Shown here: piece by piece, positions 23,601 to 34,985 of the stretch
How positions within the stretch are numbered: position 1 is the first letter of the stretch
How the letters are laid out: the number at the start of each line of letters is the position of its first letter
From: Spongilla lacustris
Lineage: Eukaryota; Porifera; Demospongiae; Spongillida; Spongillidae
Direction of reading: 5' to 3'
NCBI GenBank assembly: GCA_949361645.1
Contig: OX442420.1
Span: 7,465,584 to 7,529,583 of the forward strand
Length of the DNA stretch: 64,000 nucleotides
The notes under the pieces: generated by a model
What the model saw: the letters and a program-made list of their open reading frames with translations, nothing else
Told to the model about the DNA's origin: nothing
The model's database searches: none
Translations under genes and position numbers: made by a program

Positions 23601-26080
23601 AGCAAAGATTTATTGCTCGAAGTATTGCAAAAGAAAGCTTTGTACGCAGCCATCCTGTGGTTTGCCCGAGTGGTTTGACATCCCATTTAATGCTTATGCT
23701 TTGGGCTAGCGTTTTTAGTAAGAAATTTGCCTCTCTACCCAGCATTCCATCAGTAGATACAACAAAAGGGGTAAAAGATGCTCGACGTGCTTCAGCTGCA
23801 CTGTTGTATTTCCTTTTCTTCTCACAATGTACACGTATCATTACTGTTTATCAATTATTTCATTCCATCATACCAACAGCTTCGCGTCGTCACAGAAACA
23901 CAGAGATTGTTCTGGCTCTGGCAGTGTACTATCTCTTCATATTGGCAGTCCTCGTTGTGGCCCACCCAGAGAACTACTCATCCACTGGTCTGCACCAGAC
24001 CATAGGGAATTGCAGTGTCATTACTCACACCACTACCGGTCTTGGACATGTAAGTGCAATCACAGCTTACATTTATATGAAGTGTCCTGAAATGAAGTAG
24101 AGTTTTCTAATACAATCAAATACATGGTGGTGATGTGTAGCATTAAACTCTACTAACACGAGAAGGAATCATTGTCAAAGACATTAAAATCGAACTAACT
24201 AAAATCAAATCAAATGAGCATGTATTTTTTAAAATTTGATTTGATTGATCTGATTGAAGTGGTTTCAGTAGCATTGTACATGTACAGATAACACAAAAAC
24301 AACTTATAATAATTGTTAACTAAACAATTATGTAGTTTATTTTGTCTAGGTAGTCTCTGTGTTTATTATCATGTATTATTTAATTATCTTGTATTATATT
24401 ATAACAATTATGTAGTTGAAATTTAGTAATATGAATAGTCATTTAATTAGGAATTTTTTTAAATCTTCAAAATTAATGGTCTTAAACTTATGAGCAAAAT
24501 AACTTCAATAGTCTGATTTTGGTTTCAGTTTAGTTATGCAGTGGTTAATTTTTGCTATTCTATAATTGCACTTCTTTTAGCAATGACTACCAGTTAATTA
24601 AAAATTTGCTTTTAATGATAGATCGTCGCCTACAGGCACGTTAACCTACACATGTACATGTAGGCTTGCTTGGTTGAATGAGCTCCAAAGTGAATTAAAA
24701 ACGAAGCCCTATGCTTAAGTGTTACATTATTCAAGTTCAAAGTTCTAAATGCCATTGAATGCGAGGACCATAGGTTGCAATAGAATGCCTACATGTAAGC
24801 GTTTGTTCGGTCTATCATTAAATCTTTCCCTGGCCACTCAATGTGGATAATGTATATGTACACATTTAAATTAAGATGTCAGCACACTACTGAACCAGTG
24901 TGATGTCATATTCCCTTTTCAATTAACCACTTGATTTCTTCAACTCCTTAAACCACCAATATGCATGCATATATGCATGCATATTGGAAAAACAGTCTAT
25001 AGGTTGCATTGCATGCACCAGAATGGCCTAGGGTCAACACGTATGACTGAAGGACTGTTGGTTTTTGAAAGGGGAGCAGGAACTAATGGCTGCGAGTGTG
25101 TGCATAATGGCATCTCTAATAAGGACCACTTGTTTAAATATATGCAAATCAAGTAGTACTCATCAAATAAGAATACATGGTGAAATAATGTTATGAAATC
25201 AACATATACTGTCAAAGCCCTCTATCATCTAAGTTAAAGTTAATTATGATTATGCAGTTAACCATCATTGATTTCAAGTTACTATCTCCAATAGTGCATT
25301 ATTCATGTTTAGGGTTCTAAAGTTATTGAGGTTCAAGCTACTAATTTTAATAAACATTTGGGAGATTAATAATGTCAACATACAATGGCGTTATATACTT
25401 TTAGATGCTTTATGTTTCCCATTATAGCTTTCTTATTCATATCACACCATTTCTCTATCATAAAATGTATTTTGGGGTCTTGTGCTAACTCCTTGCCATT
25501 ATTGTGGAGTCTGCTAACTGGTAAACAGGTTCAAAACTGCCATATCTTTTGTTAGGAACAATCAAATTCAGTTTGTACATAGAAAAGTCGTGTAGATATT
25601 GAGATACACATGTATTCTTTGAAATATTTCCCATATTCCCGTTTAGCAAATCTCATTCTAAGTAGTTCAAATTTGCTTGTAGCAGATAAACTTTTGATTG
25701 CACTATATTTTAAAGTTACTCATCAAGTTTACAGTCTATCACGCACTTGTGCATGTATGTACATGTAGCTAGCAGTACAATCATCAAGGGAGTAAATACC
25801 CTGCCATAATTATCTTGCAATTATAATTATCTTGCAGAAGCTACCAAAACGCCCGTTCCTGTGTGCTTCCAACTATGATGAACCATTCTCTCTGCTGTGT
25901 GCCAACTCCCCCCACCCTGCAGTCAGTGGGATGTCCTTCTACACCATCTGTGGTACTGCATTTCCCAACCTGGCTGAGTACAAGTGCATCATCCTTGCTG
26001 CATGTCTAATGGGTGTGGTATTTAACTATCAGTTACTGTTCAAGTCTGGATTGAAATCACAGAAACAGAAGAAAAACTAG
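11631..26080 (+). CDS. Multi-pass membrane protein, six exons (invertebrate family of unknown function)
   Basis: Reconstructed exons: 11631..11802, 12079..12246, 20874..21072, 21910..22247, 23880..24049 and 25838..26080. They sum to 1290 nt (429 residues) with every junction in phase and canonical GT-AG sites (donors CATG|GTGAGT, CTAT|GTGAGG, CCAG|GTGTGT, TCAG|GTCGGT, ACAT|GTAAGT). The protein has about nine hydrophobic segments: one in exon 1, one in exon 2, one across the exon 2-3 junction, one later in exon 3, three in exon 4, one in exon 5 and one near the C terminus. Conserved-looking blocks include FLHGLVVELLSY, PDIDNFWH, NRRLPLYI, LDVPYDILG and VPWTSYMFH. I recall this pattern from uncharacterised invertebrate proteins catalogued as a DUF (I believe DUF7802; the number needs checking). 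No enzymatic motif was recognised. Intron 2 is 8.6 kb and holds the 40-bp minisatellite. Confidence 0.85.
12268..12811. repeat. TG-rich and TACATGTATGTG-type simple repeats in intron 2
   Basis: A TG stretch begins just after the exon 2 donor, followed from about 12585 to 12810 by a 10-14 bp repeat built from TACATGTATGTGTG and TACATGCATGTGTG variants. The 306-residue open frame covering this is real exon 2 plus repeat read-through; only 12079..12246 of it is taken as coding. Confidence 0.9.
12812..13301. other. Intron sequence between the two repeat blocks
   Basis: Unremarkable AT-rich intron DNA with several TACATGTAC words and an A-rich tract near 13070..13095. No exon or RNA gene was seen. 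Confidence 0.5.
13302..20507 (+). repeat. 40-bp minisatellite, about 180 copies, inside intron 2
   Basis: The unit reads CATCACTATGGGTGTCAGG followed by CCTCACACTGGTGAGGGTGCA, 40 bp in total. Variants include GTACACAT for GTGCACAT, CATATACAC insertions, ACACACATC insertions, CATCGC, GATGAGG and TAGTGAGG. Each unit holds a perfect 6-bp stem with a 4-base loop (CCTCAC ACTG GTGAGG) and an overlapping near-palindrome around AGGCCT. CACTG|GTGAGG is also a close match to a 5' splice site. Stops occur in every frame, so the 73-residue frames are not genes. Higher-order periodicity is visible: 19561..20040 repeats at 20041..20520 with a 480-bp shift, and variant marks near 14701 recur near 16552. Confidence 0.97.
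20669..20872 (+). repeat. CCT-rich tract forming the exon 3 polypyrimidine tract
   Basis: About 200 bases of CCT/CTCC repeat run directly into the CCCCCTCAG acceptor of exon 3 (starts 20874). The tract serves as, or has expanded from, the polypyrimidine tract. Pro/Ser/Leu-rich frames across it are not genes. Confidence 0.9.
21637..21795 (+). repeat. GGGA tetranucleotide repeat in intron 3
   Basis: About 16 clean GGGA units followed by degenerate GGGA/GGAT variants, within the 837-bp intron between exons 3 and 4. Confidence 0.95.
22985..23041. repeat. Long hairpin in intron 4
   Basis: Arms CATCAAAATATACATGTCA and TGACATGTATTTTTTGATG are near-perfect reverse complements around a short ATACGTATATGTAT-type centre, giving a stem of more than 20 bp. 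A half-copy (TGACATGTATTTTTTGGTGG) lies near 23186. This is compatible with a small MITE; a hairpin RNA precursor is possible but unsupported. Confidence 0.6.
23515..23841 (-). pseudogene. Reverse transcriptase C-terminal fragment in intron 4
   Basis: The minus-strand frame contains FTPFVVSTDGMLGREANFL and, further on, FAILRAINLCLCGSRTKWRS, a pattern I associate with the C-terminal tail of a reverse transcriptase family common in sponges and other invertebrates. The catalytic domain is absent. It lies antisense within intron 4, directly upstream of exon 5 of the membrane-protein gene, and is a dead retroelement relic. Related tails lie at 34620..34985 and 49855..49985. Confidence 0.65.
24956..24987. 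repeat. 32-bp perfect palindrome
   Basis: The segment from CCAATATGCATGCATA to TATGCATGCATATTGG is its own reverse complement over all 32 bases with no spacer. It lies in intron 5 of the membrane-protein gene. Confidence 0.95.
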
Positions 26081-28057
26081 GACCTGAATGGGAAGTCTAT
26101 CAATCAAATGTCTATTTTGTAATAATTCTTGATTGAAATTACGTATCTTTTTGATAAAGGCATTTTATCAGCAGTAAATATTTGATAAAAGTGATGGATG
26201 TATTCTAATATAAGATACGAGGTTTCTATGATTTTCAGATACCAGCCAATAGGCAGGATTTCATAGCACCATTTTCGAATTAGAGATGCTTGTTTACTGT
26301 ATAGAGAAGTATGGCTTATACTCTGGTCTCTGGATATGTTAGTTTTAGCCACATATATTATTGTGGTCTGGGCAAAAAACTGACATTTGCAAAATATATT
26401 ATTTTTCTATGTGCCCTCGGAACATGAGAAGCTATCAAAAACCAAGCATGAGCCTATACTACATTACATACATTTCCATATATATATGTATTTGATACCT
26501 GATACCTAAATCTAATTCACTTAATTACGTTTCCACCGGAACAAAAAGTATCTCATACCAATATTTAAGTTAGGTATTCAGTTTTGAATCAAAAAATAAC
26601 TGAATATTGTTTGTAAACAAAAAAAAAAAGGGGGGGGGGGGAATATTCTCAGCATCCAGTAACTTTCTGTACAAAATCGAATTTGCAAACTTGTCCATTT
26701 TTAAGCAGTTGAAAAAAATTACTAGTGATGATCATCTTAACACCTCTTGATTTTCTGGCAAATATTTTTGGGGTCAGTTTGATACCTTCTGCCAATATCA
26801 CAGTGGTTTTGCGATCAGTAGAATACTGCACATGCACCTTTCCTAAATGTGCAATTAAACTTACTGCTACTATACGCCTGAACAAAGCGGCATAAAAGTA
26901 TACGGCGTTAGGATTGCGATAGGCACATTGAGAACTCGCGGGTAGCTTTGTCGTCAAAATTCAAGACTTAGTTTATAGATAGCGAGATGAATATTACTCG
27001 CCAACGTCGGGATATTGCGTGTTCTTATTTAAAAATCACACAGTTAAGCCTTACAAATCCGATCCGAATTATTACCCTTATAAATAAATGTGACAGTACG
27101 CTATATCAAATGTACCGCGTAACTCGTTTCACTTAATTCACTCTGTAAAGGCCTGGGTACTGGAACTGTGGGGCCGTTCATAAATTACGTCACGCCAAAG
27201 GCTTTACAAAGGACAATTGTGACGGTTTGTGACGGGGGGGGGGGGGGGGGGGAGGTAGGATGGCGTGATGTCACATTTTGAATTATTAAAAATTCATGGT
27301 GACTATTTAATTAAAGGTTACAGTACTCAAATTGATTCATGTCGTCAGTGGGTTCACTCGCAATCTCTCTATTTCGCATCAAAAGTGATGCTGCAGAAAC
27401 ATATACATGGTGCACGTGGTTCATAAGCAAGCTCCAGTTGAAGGCTTGAAGCTAAGCCCCCAAGCGGGACAGGCCAATACCAGTTACTGCCCTGACTCAG
27501 GCAGAAAGAATTGATGGCAATAAATGCCGATAATTGCATTCGTACCAGGAGAACCGTCTGGAACAGGCAGACTGGATGATGAAGGCTGATTGATCATCCG
27601 ATCGTAGGAACCCCTGAAATAATTATCTTTCAGTTCAGTATATAAGATGCATATGCTGGCGATTGGAAGTAAATGGAGTTGCCCGCACGCGATAACTGTT
27701 TCCGTGAACCGGCTTTGGTTGCATTAATGGCACGAAACTGGCCAAATACATGTATGCACGCTCGAAGGCGACAAAGCAGATTATTCGTGGGGAAGGAGGG
27801 GGACCCTAACGAGGGGGTTATTGTGACGTTAATTTGTGTGGCATAAGTTATTAACAGCCCCTCTTGTTATCACGTTGATTGGTGTTAATTGGGTTGGTTT
27901 CCAACCCCTTCCCTCCAATATCCATGCCGGTGTTAAGGCGCCCTATACCAAGGCAACGGTGCAATTTTAAAGATATATAAAGTCGCGACGCCACTTGAAA
28001 AAACCATAACGCTTGAATCAAGGGTAGAAAAAAAAATACAAGAAAAGATCGAAGGCA
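26081..28057. other. Intergenic region between the membrane-protein and TGF-beta genes
   Basis: Contains an A/G homopolymer pair at about 26621..26641 and a G run at 27234..27252. Starting at 27172 there is a GGGGCCGTTCATAAATTACG-type sequence that resembles a transposon terminus seen in many marine invertebrates. No partner terminus was recognised. The last 100 bases hold the TATA box of the TGF-beta gene. No other gene was seen. Confidence 0.5.
27974..27981 (+). promoter_or_regulatory. TATA box of the TGF-beta ligand gene
   Basis: TATATAAA lies 84 bases upstream of the inferred ATG at 28058. Usual spacing would place transcription start near 28005 and give a 5' UTR of about 50 bases. Confidence 0.55.
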
Positions 28058-29315
28058 ATGGCGCCAACTGCCTGTCCACTGACGATTCTGCTGATGTTAA
28101 CTTCCGTGCACCATTTCTCGCCGCTGCCCGTGTCTTCAAGGCCGTACCACAGCAGCCATTCATTGCGAGAACATGCGAAACGCCAATCTACCAATTGGAA
28201 CCTTCCAGATGGCGTGAACGTATCCAAGTTCATCTTATCTGTGTACGACGATATAGTATCCAGACCTACAATTAATGAAAACCAGCCACAGCCCAATATA
28301 GTCCGCTCTATTAATGCCTTACCAGGTATGTACGTGCTACTTAGTTTTTTGTTGTGTGTGCATGGGAAGCTTTAATGGGGAAAACCAGCCGAATGACGTC
28401 ACTATTTACTAACCATCGATATCATTTGTTTTGATCTCTCCTTGCATAGGATCTGGAGCCAGTTGTGATGAATTTTACTTCAATTTGACCACCACAAATG
28501 GGCGAGAGGTCGTTTTCCGAGCGGACTTTCGCATCACGCTTGGATTCAACCGTAAATTTAACGGGATATGGCCGGCCGTGTACGCCGTGCAAGACTTAGA
28601 TTCGAGCATACTTCCGTACAACCGGATAACGAACAACAGCGGGGACAGCTACTCACTCATCGTCAATGTAGACCAGCTGGTTACTGGGTGGGTGTTCAAC
28701 ATCGACACTATTCCGACCAAGATGAAGGGTTTCAGGCTGGTGTTCTTCAACACGCCTATGGACTACTACAACAAGAACCCAATAAACGCGTGTACCGGTT
28801 CGTCCCCCATCACGTTCGTCGCAAGCTCGATGGACGACCATCCCGCGTTAGTGATTTACTCACGTGATCCAGACGCGAGCCTGTTCGCCGCGCGGGCACT
28901 TCTCAAAGGCCTTTCCGACCCCGATTCGGCTGTCTCAAGGGATGTCGAGAGACATGCACGCTCGTCCGCGGGGTGTGGATTGAACTCGCTGGTATTCCAG
29001 GCATCGACGCTGAACTCTATCCCCTTAATCGCCAACCAGCAGATCATGTTCCCTTCTTCCTACAACGGCGGCATATGCGGTGGACCGTGTTATGGATCGT
29101 ATCCGGACAAAAACGCGCCCGCCATTGCCCTCATCACCCATTACATAACTAGGATGGCCTCCGCAGGCTACACGCAGTGCTGCGCTCCCGTCCAGTTTGG
29201 CTCTGTGTCTTTTGTCAGCACGCCCACAGGCACCAGTAGCGGGACCACCACGATAACCACCCTGGCCAACATGGTGGTCACAGATTGCACCTGTTTAGAT
29301 ATCACCTCAAACTGA
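28058..29315 (+). CDS. TGF-beta superfamily ligand precursor
   Basis: Secreted dimeric signalling ligand for type I/II serine-threonine kinase receptors. Exons are 28058..28325 (ends CCAG|GTATGT) and 28450..29315 (after TGCATAG); together they give 377 residues, phase-matched. Residues 1 to about 27 form a signal peptide (PLTILLMLTS). The propeptide carries NIVRSINALPG, like the conserved VRS motif of TGF-beta propeptides, and later HPALVIYSRD. A furin-type RHAR site precedes a mature domain of about 115 residues with the seven-cysteine pattern: one early Cys, C-GGP-C, CC-AP and C-T-C near the end. N-glycosylation sequons occur in the propeptide. The two tryptophans usual in the first finger are missing, and six residues follow the last cysteine. 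BMP/GDF versus TGF-beta/activin subgroup cannot be assigned by eye. Confidence 0.92.
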
Positions 29316-29913
29316 TGCATGTACCTCCATACATCAGATAGCATAGCACTTCACTTAGCGTTTTCACCTTTCTCTATAATTATGTAGTTTGTATGAGTTA
29401 TATATCACTTACATGTATACATGTGATTATGTTAAAGATAGACCCAAGCTTCTTTCATATATACCATAGTCAAGAGGTTTGCTTATGCATCGTGGTCAAT
29501 TGCTGCCCTCACATCAGTTACCCTGTCATATACAGTGCTACCTTCGGAATAGCAGAAAGTTATCACCTCGGAGCTGACTGCGGGAAAAAAGGCTGTTTGT
29601 TGGAAACTAAGCAGTTTTCATCTCATCAGTACGACAATAAGTAGTGAACATAGCTAGCTCAGCTCCTATTTCCCGCTATTTCAAGTTGATAGCATTTCGA
29701 TATTCAGAGGTGTATATAGCACTGTAACAAGTTATCGTCATGGAATATCTAAATTTAATACCGCCTATTAGCCCTTGTTTTTCGAGGTGATAACTTCCCG
29801 CTATTTTAGCAACAAGTCTAACAACAACAATAGGTGTTCTGGAAACATCATTTACATGTAAGCCTTACATTAGCTCCTCCTTCAACCGCACAAACAGTAC
29901 TAAAATCTGTTGT
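29316..29913. other. 3' flank of the TGF-beta gene, no gene seen
   Basis: AT-rich DNA holding the presumed 3' UTR; an AATAAG at about 29636 is a weak polyadenylation-signal candidate. Short CCCGCTATTT words repeat near 29672 and 29799. No coding region was recognised. Confidence 0.4.
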
Positions 29914-30057
29914 CCCTCCTTCAATCATTTGGCCCCTCCTTCAATCATTTGGCCCCTCCTTCAATCATTTGGCCCCTCCTTCAATCATTTGGCCCCTCCT
30001 TCAATCATTTGGCCCCTCCTTCAATCATTTGGCTCCTCCTTCAATCAGGTGGCCCCT
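29914..30057 (+). repeat. 20-bp tandem repeat, about 7 copies
   Basis: CCTCCTTCAATCATTTGGCC repeats every 20 bases, six nearly identical units plus diverged edges. Confidence 0.95.
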
Positions 30058-30628
30058 ACAACCATGTGCCTTCTACAACCATGTGGCCTCTCAATCTGAT
30101 ATTGTTTACCTTAAGAAGTAGTTTGAACAATACCTACCTTTCACCACCTCCTCAAGTTTTCCAGTTGCAGACCAAAGAAGCAAGACTTGTACGTGTGTTA
30201 ACATAGAAGGAGACTGACAGTCTATGCCGCACTGTACACTGAATTGAAGGCGATTATTCCTCCCCCCTGAGAAGAGCAGATCCAACAGTGTTAACACAGC
30301 ATGTGTGAAATGGGATGTGTATATGTATTCTTTGCATGAGGCTAAGAATAGTGACTGGGGGATCTTGCAATGGTTCAGTATGGCATTGAAGTCCGAGTGG
30401 TATAACTGGAAATGATGTAAATACCTTGGGTTGGTGGAAAGGAGGGAGATAGGATTGGGGGGGAGGGGGGGGGAGGGGAATGCAGACATTGAAGTTAGTA
30501 AATTCTTAGGTGCATGGTTATATGCTGGGGCAGAGAGGAGGATGGTACAAACTGCAAAAGTTTCAGAAAATGTGTGCCACACGTTCTACAAAGCCAATTA
30601 TAAATAATTAACCTCCTTTCCACCCTTT

Positions 30629-30717
30629 TTCTCCCTCCCTCCCTCCCTCCCTCCCTCCCTCCCTCCCTCCCTCCCTCCCTCCCCCCCCCTCCCTCCCTCC
30701 CTCCCTCCCTCCCTCCC
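30629..30717 (+). repeat. CCCT microsatellite, left block
   Basis: About 22 CCCT units, interrupted once by a short C run. It continues after the inserted element as the long block at 31974..32655, so both blocks were probably one array before the insertion. Confidence 0.9.
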
Positions 30718-31973
30718 TAGGGTGTGTAACCTCCCCTGAATAATGAAAATCGATTTTTCCGAATACTTTTATCGATTTTTCAGGTTTTTCTGGATCTGAA
30801 AATCGATTTTTCCGAATACTTGAAAAAAGAAAATCGATTTTTCCGAATAGGTTTTGACAATTTGCCAGCCGAATACTTAGGTTATTCAGGTTTTCTGCTC
30901 ATTGAGCCACCTAAATGTACACATCACACCAGAGACCCTCCTACAGCTACCCACATCACACCAGATACCCTCAGCACACAAACACACCTACCCCCATCAC
31001 ACCAGATGCCCTCAGCACACAAACACACCTACCCCATCACACCAGAAGCCTTCAGCACACAAACACACCTACCCCCATCACACCAGATGCCCTCATGAGG
31101 TACACAACCATAGCTACCTCCGTCACACCAGACACCTTACTACAACCAGAGATAATATATATATTATCTCTGCTACAACTAACCACATTACACCAGATCA
31201 GTAGCCTCAGCAGGGATCCACAGCTACCTACATCACACCAGATGCACTCAGCACACAACCACAGCTACCTAGATAGGCCTAAATCACTTGGCCTAACCAC
31301 ATACCTAGTTGGGCGTGTCCCGACCTAAGTTAGCGTGGCCACGCTGAGCTTTACCAGTACGTACAGTCTACAGATGTACACATCGCACTTGATGCCAAAA
31401 GAATAGAACCACAGATGATGTTTACGCACCACCAGCCATGCAACCTCCATTTCACCATCGCGAGTTTTGAAAATCCTAGTAACTAAGCAAGCCTTAGTAT
31501 GATCGCGGCAATATCAGAGAGATTGATGCAAGAAGCCAGCTGGTTCGAAATACACTAAGCGAACTGACTTTGATTTGCAGCTGGAGCTGTCCGTCGTCAT
31601 GACACCTGAAGAGGGAGATCTCTTTTGGCTACATGTAGTTCGATCGAATTACTGCCCGTGTATTTGATCTCGTCCCCACGTATATATTTATAGTAACAAC
31701 AGTGACGTTATTTAGAAGTAATTATTGTACATGTAATATCGTAAACGCGTATCCGGATATCGTCATAAAAAGGTATTCGAATAATGGGCGAATTGTCGAT
31801 GCGGACGACGAATACCTAAGTACCTCCGAATGGAGATTCACAAACCGGTTATTTCGAATAGAACAAATCCAATAATCGATTTTTCCGAGTAATGCTAAAT
31901 TACTATTCGAACGGATAGGTTTTTGCGAATATCCGAATAACCCGAATAACCTGATAACCGGTTACACACCCTA
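30718..31973 (+). mobile_element. 1256-bp terminal-inverted-repeat element, hAT-like, non-autonomous
   Basis: It begins TAGGGTGTGTAACC and ends GGTTACACACCCTA, perfect 14-bp inverted ends. TCCCTCCC flanks both sides and fits an 8-bp target duplication, although the site is low-complexity CCCT repeat. Subterminal regions contain several AATCGATTTTTCCGAATA motifs. An internal minisatellite of about 41 bp (ATCACACCAGATGCCCTCAG type) spans about 30925..31265 and contains a 24-bp perfect palindrome at 31148..31171. No transposase frame is present. An inverted second copy starts at 62834. Confidence 0.8.
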
Positions 31974-32655
31974 TCCCTCCCTCCCTCCCTCCCTCCCTCC
32001 CTCCCTCCCTCCCTCCCTCCCTCCCTCCCTCCCTCCCTCCCTCCCTCCCTCCCTCCCTCCCTCCCTCCCTCCCTCCCTCCCTCCCTCCCTCCCTCCCTCC
32101 CTCCCTCCCTCCCTCCCTCCCTCCCTCCCTCCCTCCCTCCCTCCCTCCCTCCCTCCCTCCCTCCCTCCCTCCCTCCCTCCCTCCCTCCCTCCCTCCCTCC
32201 CTCCCTCCCTCCCTCCCTCCCTCCCTCCCTCCCTCCCTCCCTCCCTCCCTCCCTCCCTCCCTCCCTCCCTCCCTCCCTCCCTCCCTCCCTCCCTCCCTCC
32301 CTCCCTCCCTCCCTCCCTCCCTCCCTCCCTCCCTCCCTCCCTCCCTCCCTCCCTCCCTCCCTCCCTCCCTCCCTCCCTCCCTCCCTCCCTCCCTCCCTCC
32401 CTCCCTCCCTCCCTCCCTCCCTCCCTCCCTCCCTCCCTCCCTCCCTCCCTCCCTCCCTCCCTCCCTCCCTCCCTCCCTCCCTCCCTCCCTCCCTCCCTCC
32501 CTCCCTCCCTCCCTCCCTCCCTCCCTCCCTCCCTCCCTCCCTCCCTCCCTCCCTCCCTCCCTCCCTCCCTCCCTCCCTCCCTCCCTCCCTCCCTCCCTCC
32601 CTCCCTCCCTCCCTCCCTCCCTCCCTCCCTCCCTCCCTCCCTCCCTCCCTCCCTC
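31974..32655 (+). repeat. CCCT microsatellite, about 170 uninterrupted units
   Basis: About 680 bases of perfect CCCT tetranucleotide. The Gly-Arg-Glu polymers in all minus frames are repeat artefacts. Its exact length is likely unreliable in assembly. Confidence 0.97.
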
Positions 32656-34619
32656 AGAAAGTAGCAGAGCAAGTGATGAGAATGTTTCTATTAGAAATGA
32701 ATTCATTGATTGCAGAAAGAGAGTGCAGTGCGTACTCCCCCCCCCCCCCCCCCCCCCCCTTCTACGACTATAATTGCATATGCTAAAAATACCATGAGAG
32801 ATGTGAAGGCAAGGGAGGTGTTAGGACATGGTAGTACTATGTTTAGTAATCACTTTGTCTTGAAATCACTGCAGGTAGCACCAAATCTTCCCTTTATTAT
32901 TCTGTTCAAACTCTATGCAGCAAATTGCATACTCGAGATCCATAGTCGATTAATTGATGGGCACGTATGCACGTGTTAAGGGCGTGATCAGTGCTGTTTG
33001 TCCATATGTTACAGACTTGTGTACAGTGTGCCCTGAAATAGTCACCTTGGATGTTGAGTTTGATGCCTCTACTGAGGAATCTGGTATTTCCCCAGGATAT
33101 TTTAGCACTTGCACTCTATGTATGTTCTCATGATACTAACAAATAAAAAGGAAACCTTTGGAGGGTACCGGTAGTAAACATCGAGAGAGGGACCCGCACA
33201 AGTAAGGAAATAACTCGTTGCTTGAGGGGTCAGTTTTTTTTTTTTGTTTTTTTTTTTGTTTTTTTTTTTAACCGGGGAAAGCATAGGATTGCATGGGATC
33301 GATGCAAAGTCCGTTACGTATACTTTAATAATCAGATATTACATTCTGGATACGTAACCTTGAACGACACATTCTATATGTATTCCCCATATGCTATGCT
33401 AGTGCACGGTGCCACTGTTTCGGTGTATGTGATTTTGCGACAATTGTTCCAGTTGTGACCGCGCTTTGCACGAGGAATGAATGGTTTTCATGCCCCTGTA
33501 ATACCCTTGTCTCTCTAATTCAACTGGAACTTAATGACTTAACTCGTGATCACTCCCACTCAACACTGACATACATCGACGATACACACAATCACTGTTT
33601 AAATAGTCTTTCGAAGTCGTGTCCTGGATGGATCCGTCCATTTGTATTGTTTGGGAATCGAAGGGGTCCGGGACACGGATCAGCCTTTCAAACCAGCTGT
33701 GCAGCAGTAGTTGTCCCGCCAAGCGCATGTATTAGAACATATAATTATTGACGTCAGCTACAAGTTCCTAGAACAGATTTACGTGACACGACCTCACAAA
33801 ACATGGATTAAGAATAATATTCACCTATCATTCATAGAAACTAAAGACTACCTTAACAATTTGTTCTGATCAGTATTCTGAATATGTTATAGCAGTCTAT
33901 AAGAGGGAATACTTCTTATAGAACTGACATGTAGCATAGCGTATTTGTGGAACATACAACAATAATAAAACCATTTATCTTTCAAGCTAGCTCCTGGAGT
34001 CCACTTAACTATATGTATGGCCTTGATTAGGACTAATCCTGGCCTGCTTCTACTCCCAACCAGGGCCCTTCAACAGGAAGGGTGGACTGCATGTGTAGCG
34101 TGGGAGCTATATTGTGTGTGCTGCATGTGTTTCATGATTTAATGTTTGCAGCTATCCTGTATCGCAGCCAAATACATTCAAATTTTTTGTTTTGGTAGAA
34201 ATCTTTGCCAAGTAGACATTAATAGCACCATCCACAGGGCCCTTGAGGCAGCACACAGTCCATCCTGCCTGGAACTGTCAGTATCACAATCGGTAGGAAT
34301 GGGAAAATGTTGGCATCAGTAGCTAGGATACCACTACCCCGGATACCTCTACACCTTCCTAAAGTCTCATGTCACATATAGTGTCCTTGGCCTATATTTA
34401 TTTTGCCAAGTTACAATAGAAAGAAACTCTGGCCATAGGATTGTTCAAATGATGGTACCTCCCAGCCCAATCAGCAATGCAACTTCAATATTGGGGTGCC
34501 ATGTGATTGTTTAGTTACTTGATGTAAGTTCTATTATACTGAAGTATGCAAACCAATCCATTGCTAGCACAACGAGGACCTTTAGAAATGTACATGTGTA
34601 ATTATGTAGCTGTACTATA
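32656..34619. other. Region without a recognised gene
   Basis: Contains a C homopolymer at 32738..32759 and T-rich tracts at 33234..33269. Open frames are short and show no family pattern or splice context. Confidence 0.45.
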
Positions 34620-34985
34620 AAAACATGATTCTCAAAGGCTCTGTAATCACGTTCAGCTTGGATCCAGTCAAGCTCAGAAGTGTCTAGAGATGTGAAAAAG
34701 TGGTGTACATCAGTATCAAATAATGACATATCATCAGGGAATAGAGGAAATGGTGTTGTGTGTGCAACACCCACCTGGAAAGCAGCATTCCCTTCCTCTT
34801 GCCAAAAACTAGATGACATCTCCTATGGGAGCTCCGAGGATTGTCATGTTTGGCTCATGGGACACTTTCATTTCCAGCAGAAAGCTGTCCATTGATAAAT
34901 CACCCTGGTACAGTTCATATTTGAAATGTGTAGATGTTGGGTCAAGTAAGCACATAGCACTTTCTATTGCCCCGGTATCTCATTT
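34620..34985 (-). pseudogene. Reverse transcriptase fragment with stop and frameshift
   Basis: From about 34985 downward the minus strand reads ESAMCLLDP, then FLLEMKVSHEPNMTILGAPI followed by GDVI and a stop. A second frame then gives LFDTDVHHFFTSLDTSELDW. These match the order ILGAPIGD ... FDT(D/N)VRR ... D-S-(E/D)-L-A-W in the reverse transcriptase family whose tails are also at 23515..23841 and 49855..49985. The stop and frame change show it is dead. Confidence 0.6.

Noticed and set aside
27172..27840. Complete transposon beginning GGGGCCGTTCATAAATTACG
   Set aside because: Only one end is convincing. A GTGACGTTAATTTGTG near 27822 is too weak a match to serve as the other terminus.
31903..32706. 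267-residue Gly-Arg-Glu protein on the minus strand
   Set aside because: It is the reverse reading of the CCCT microsatellite, open in every minus frame because the unit has no stop.
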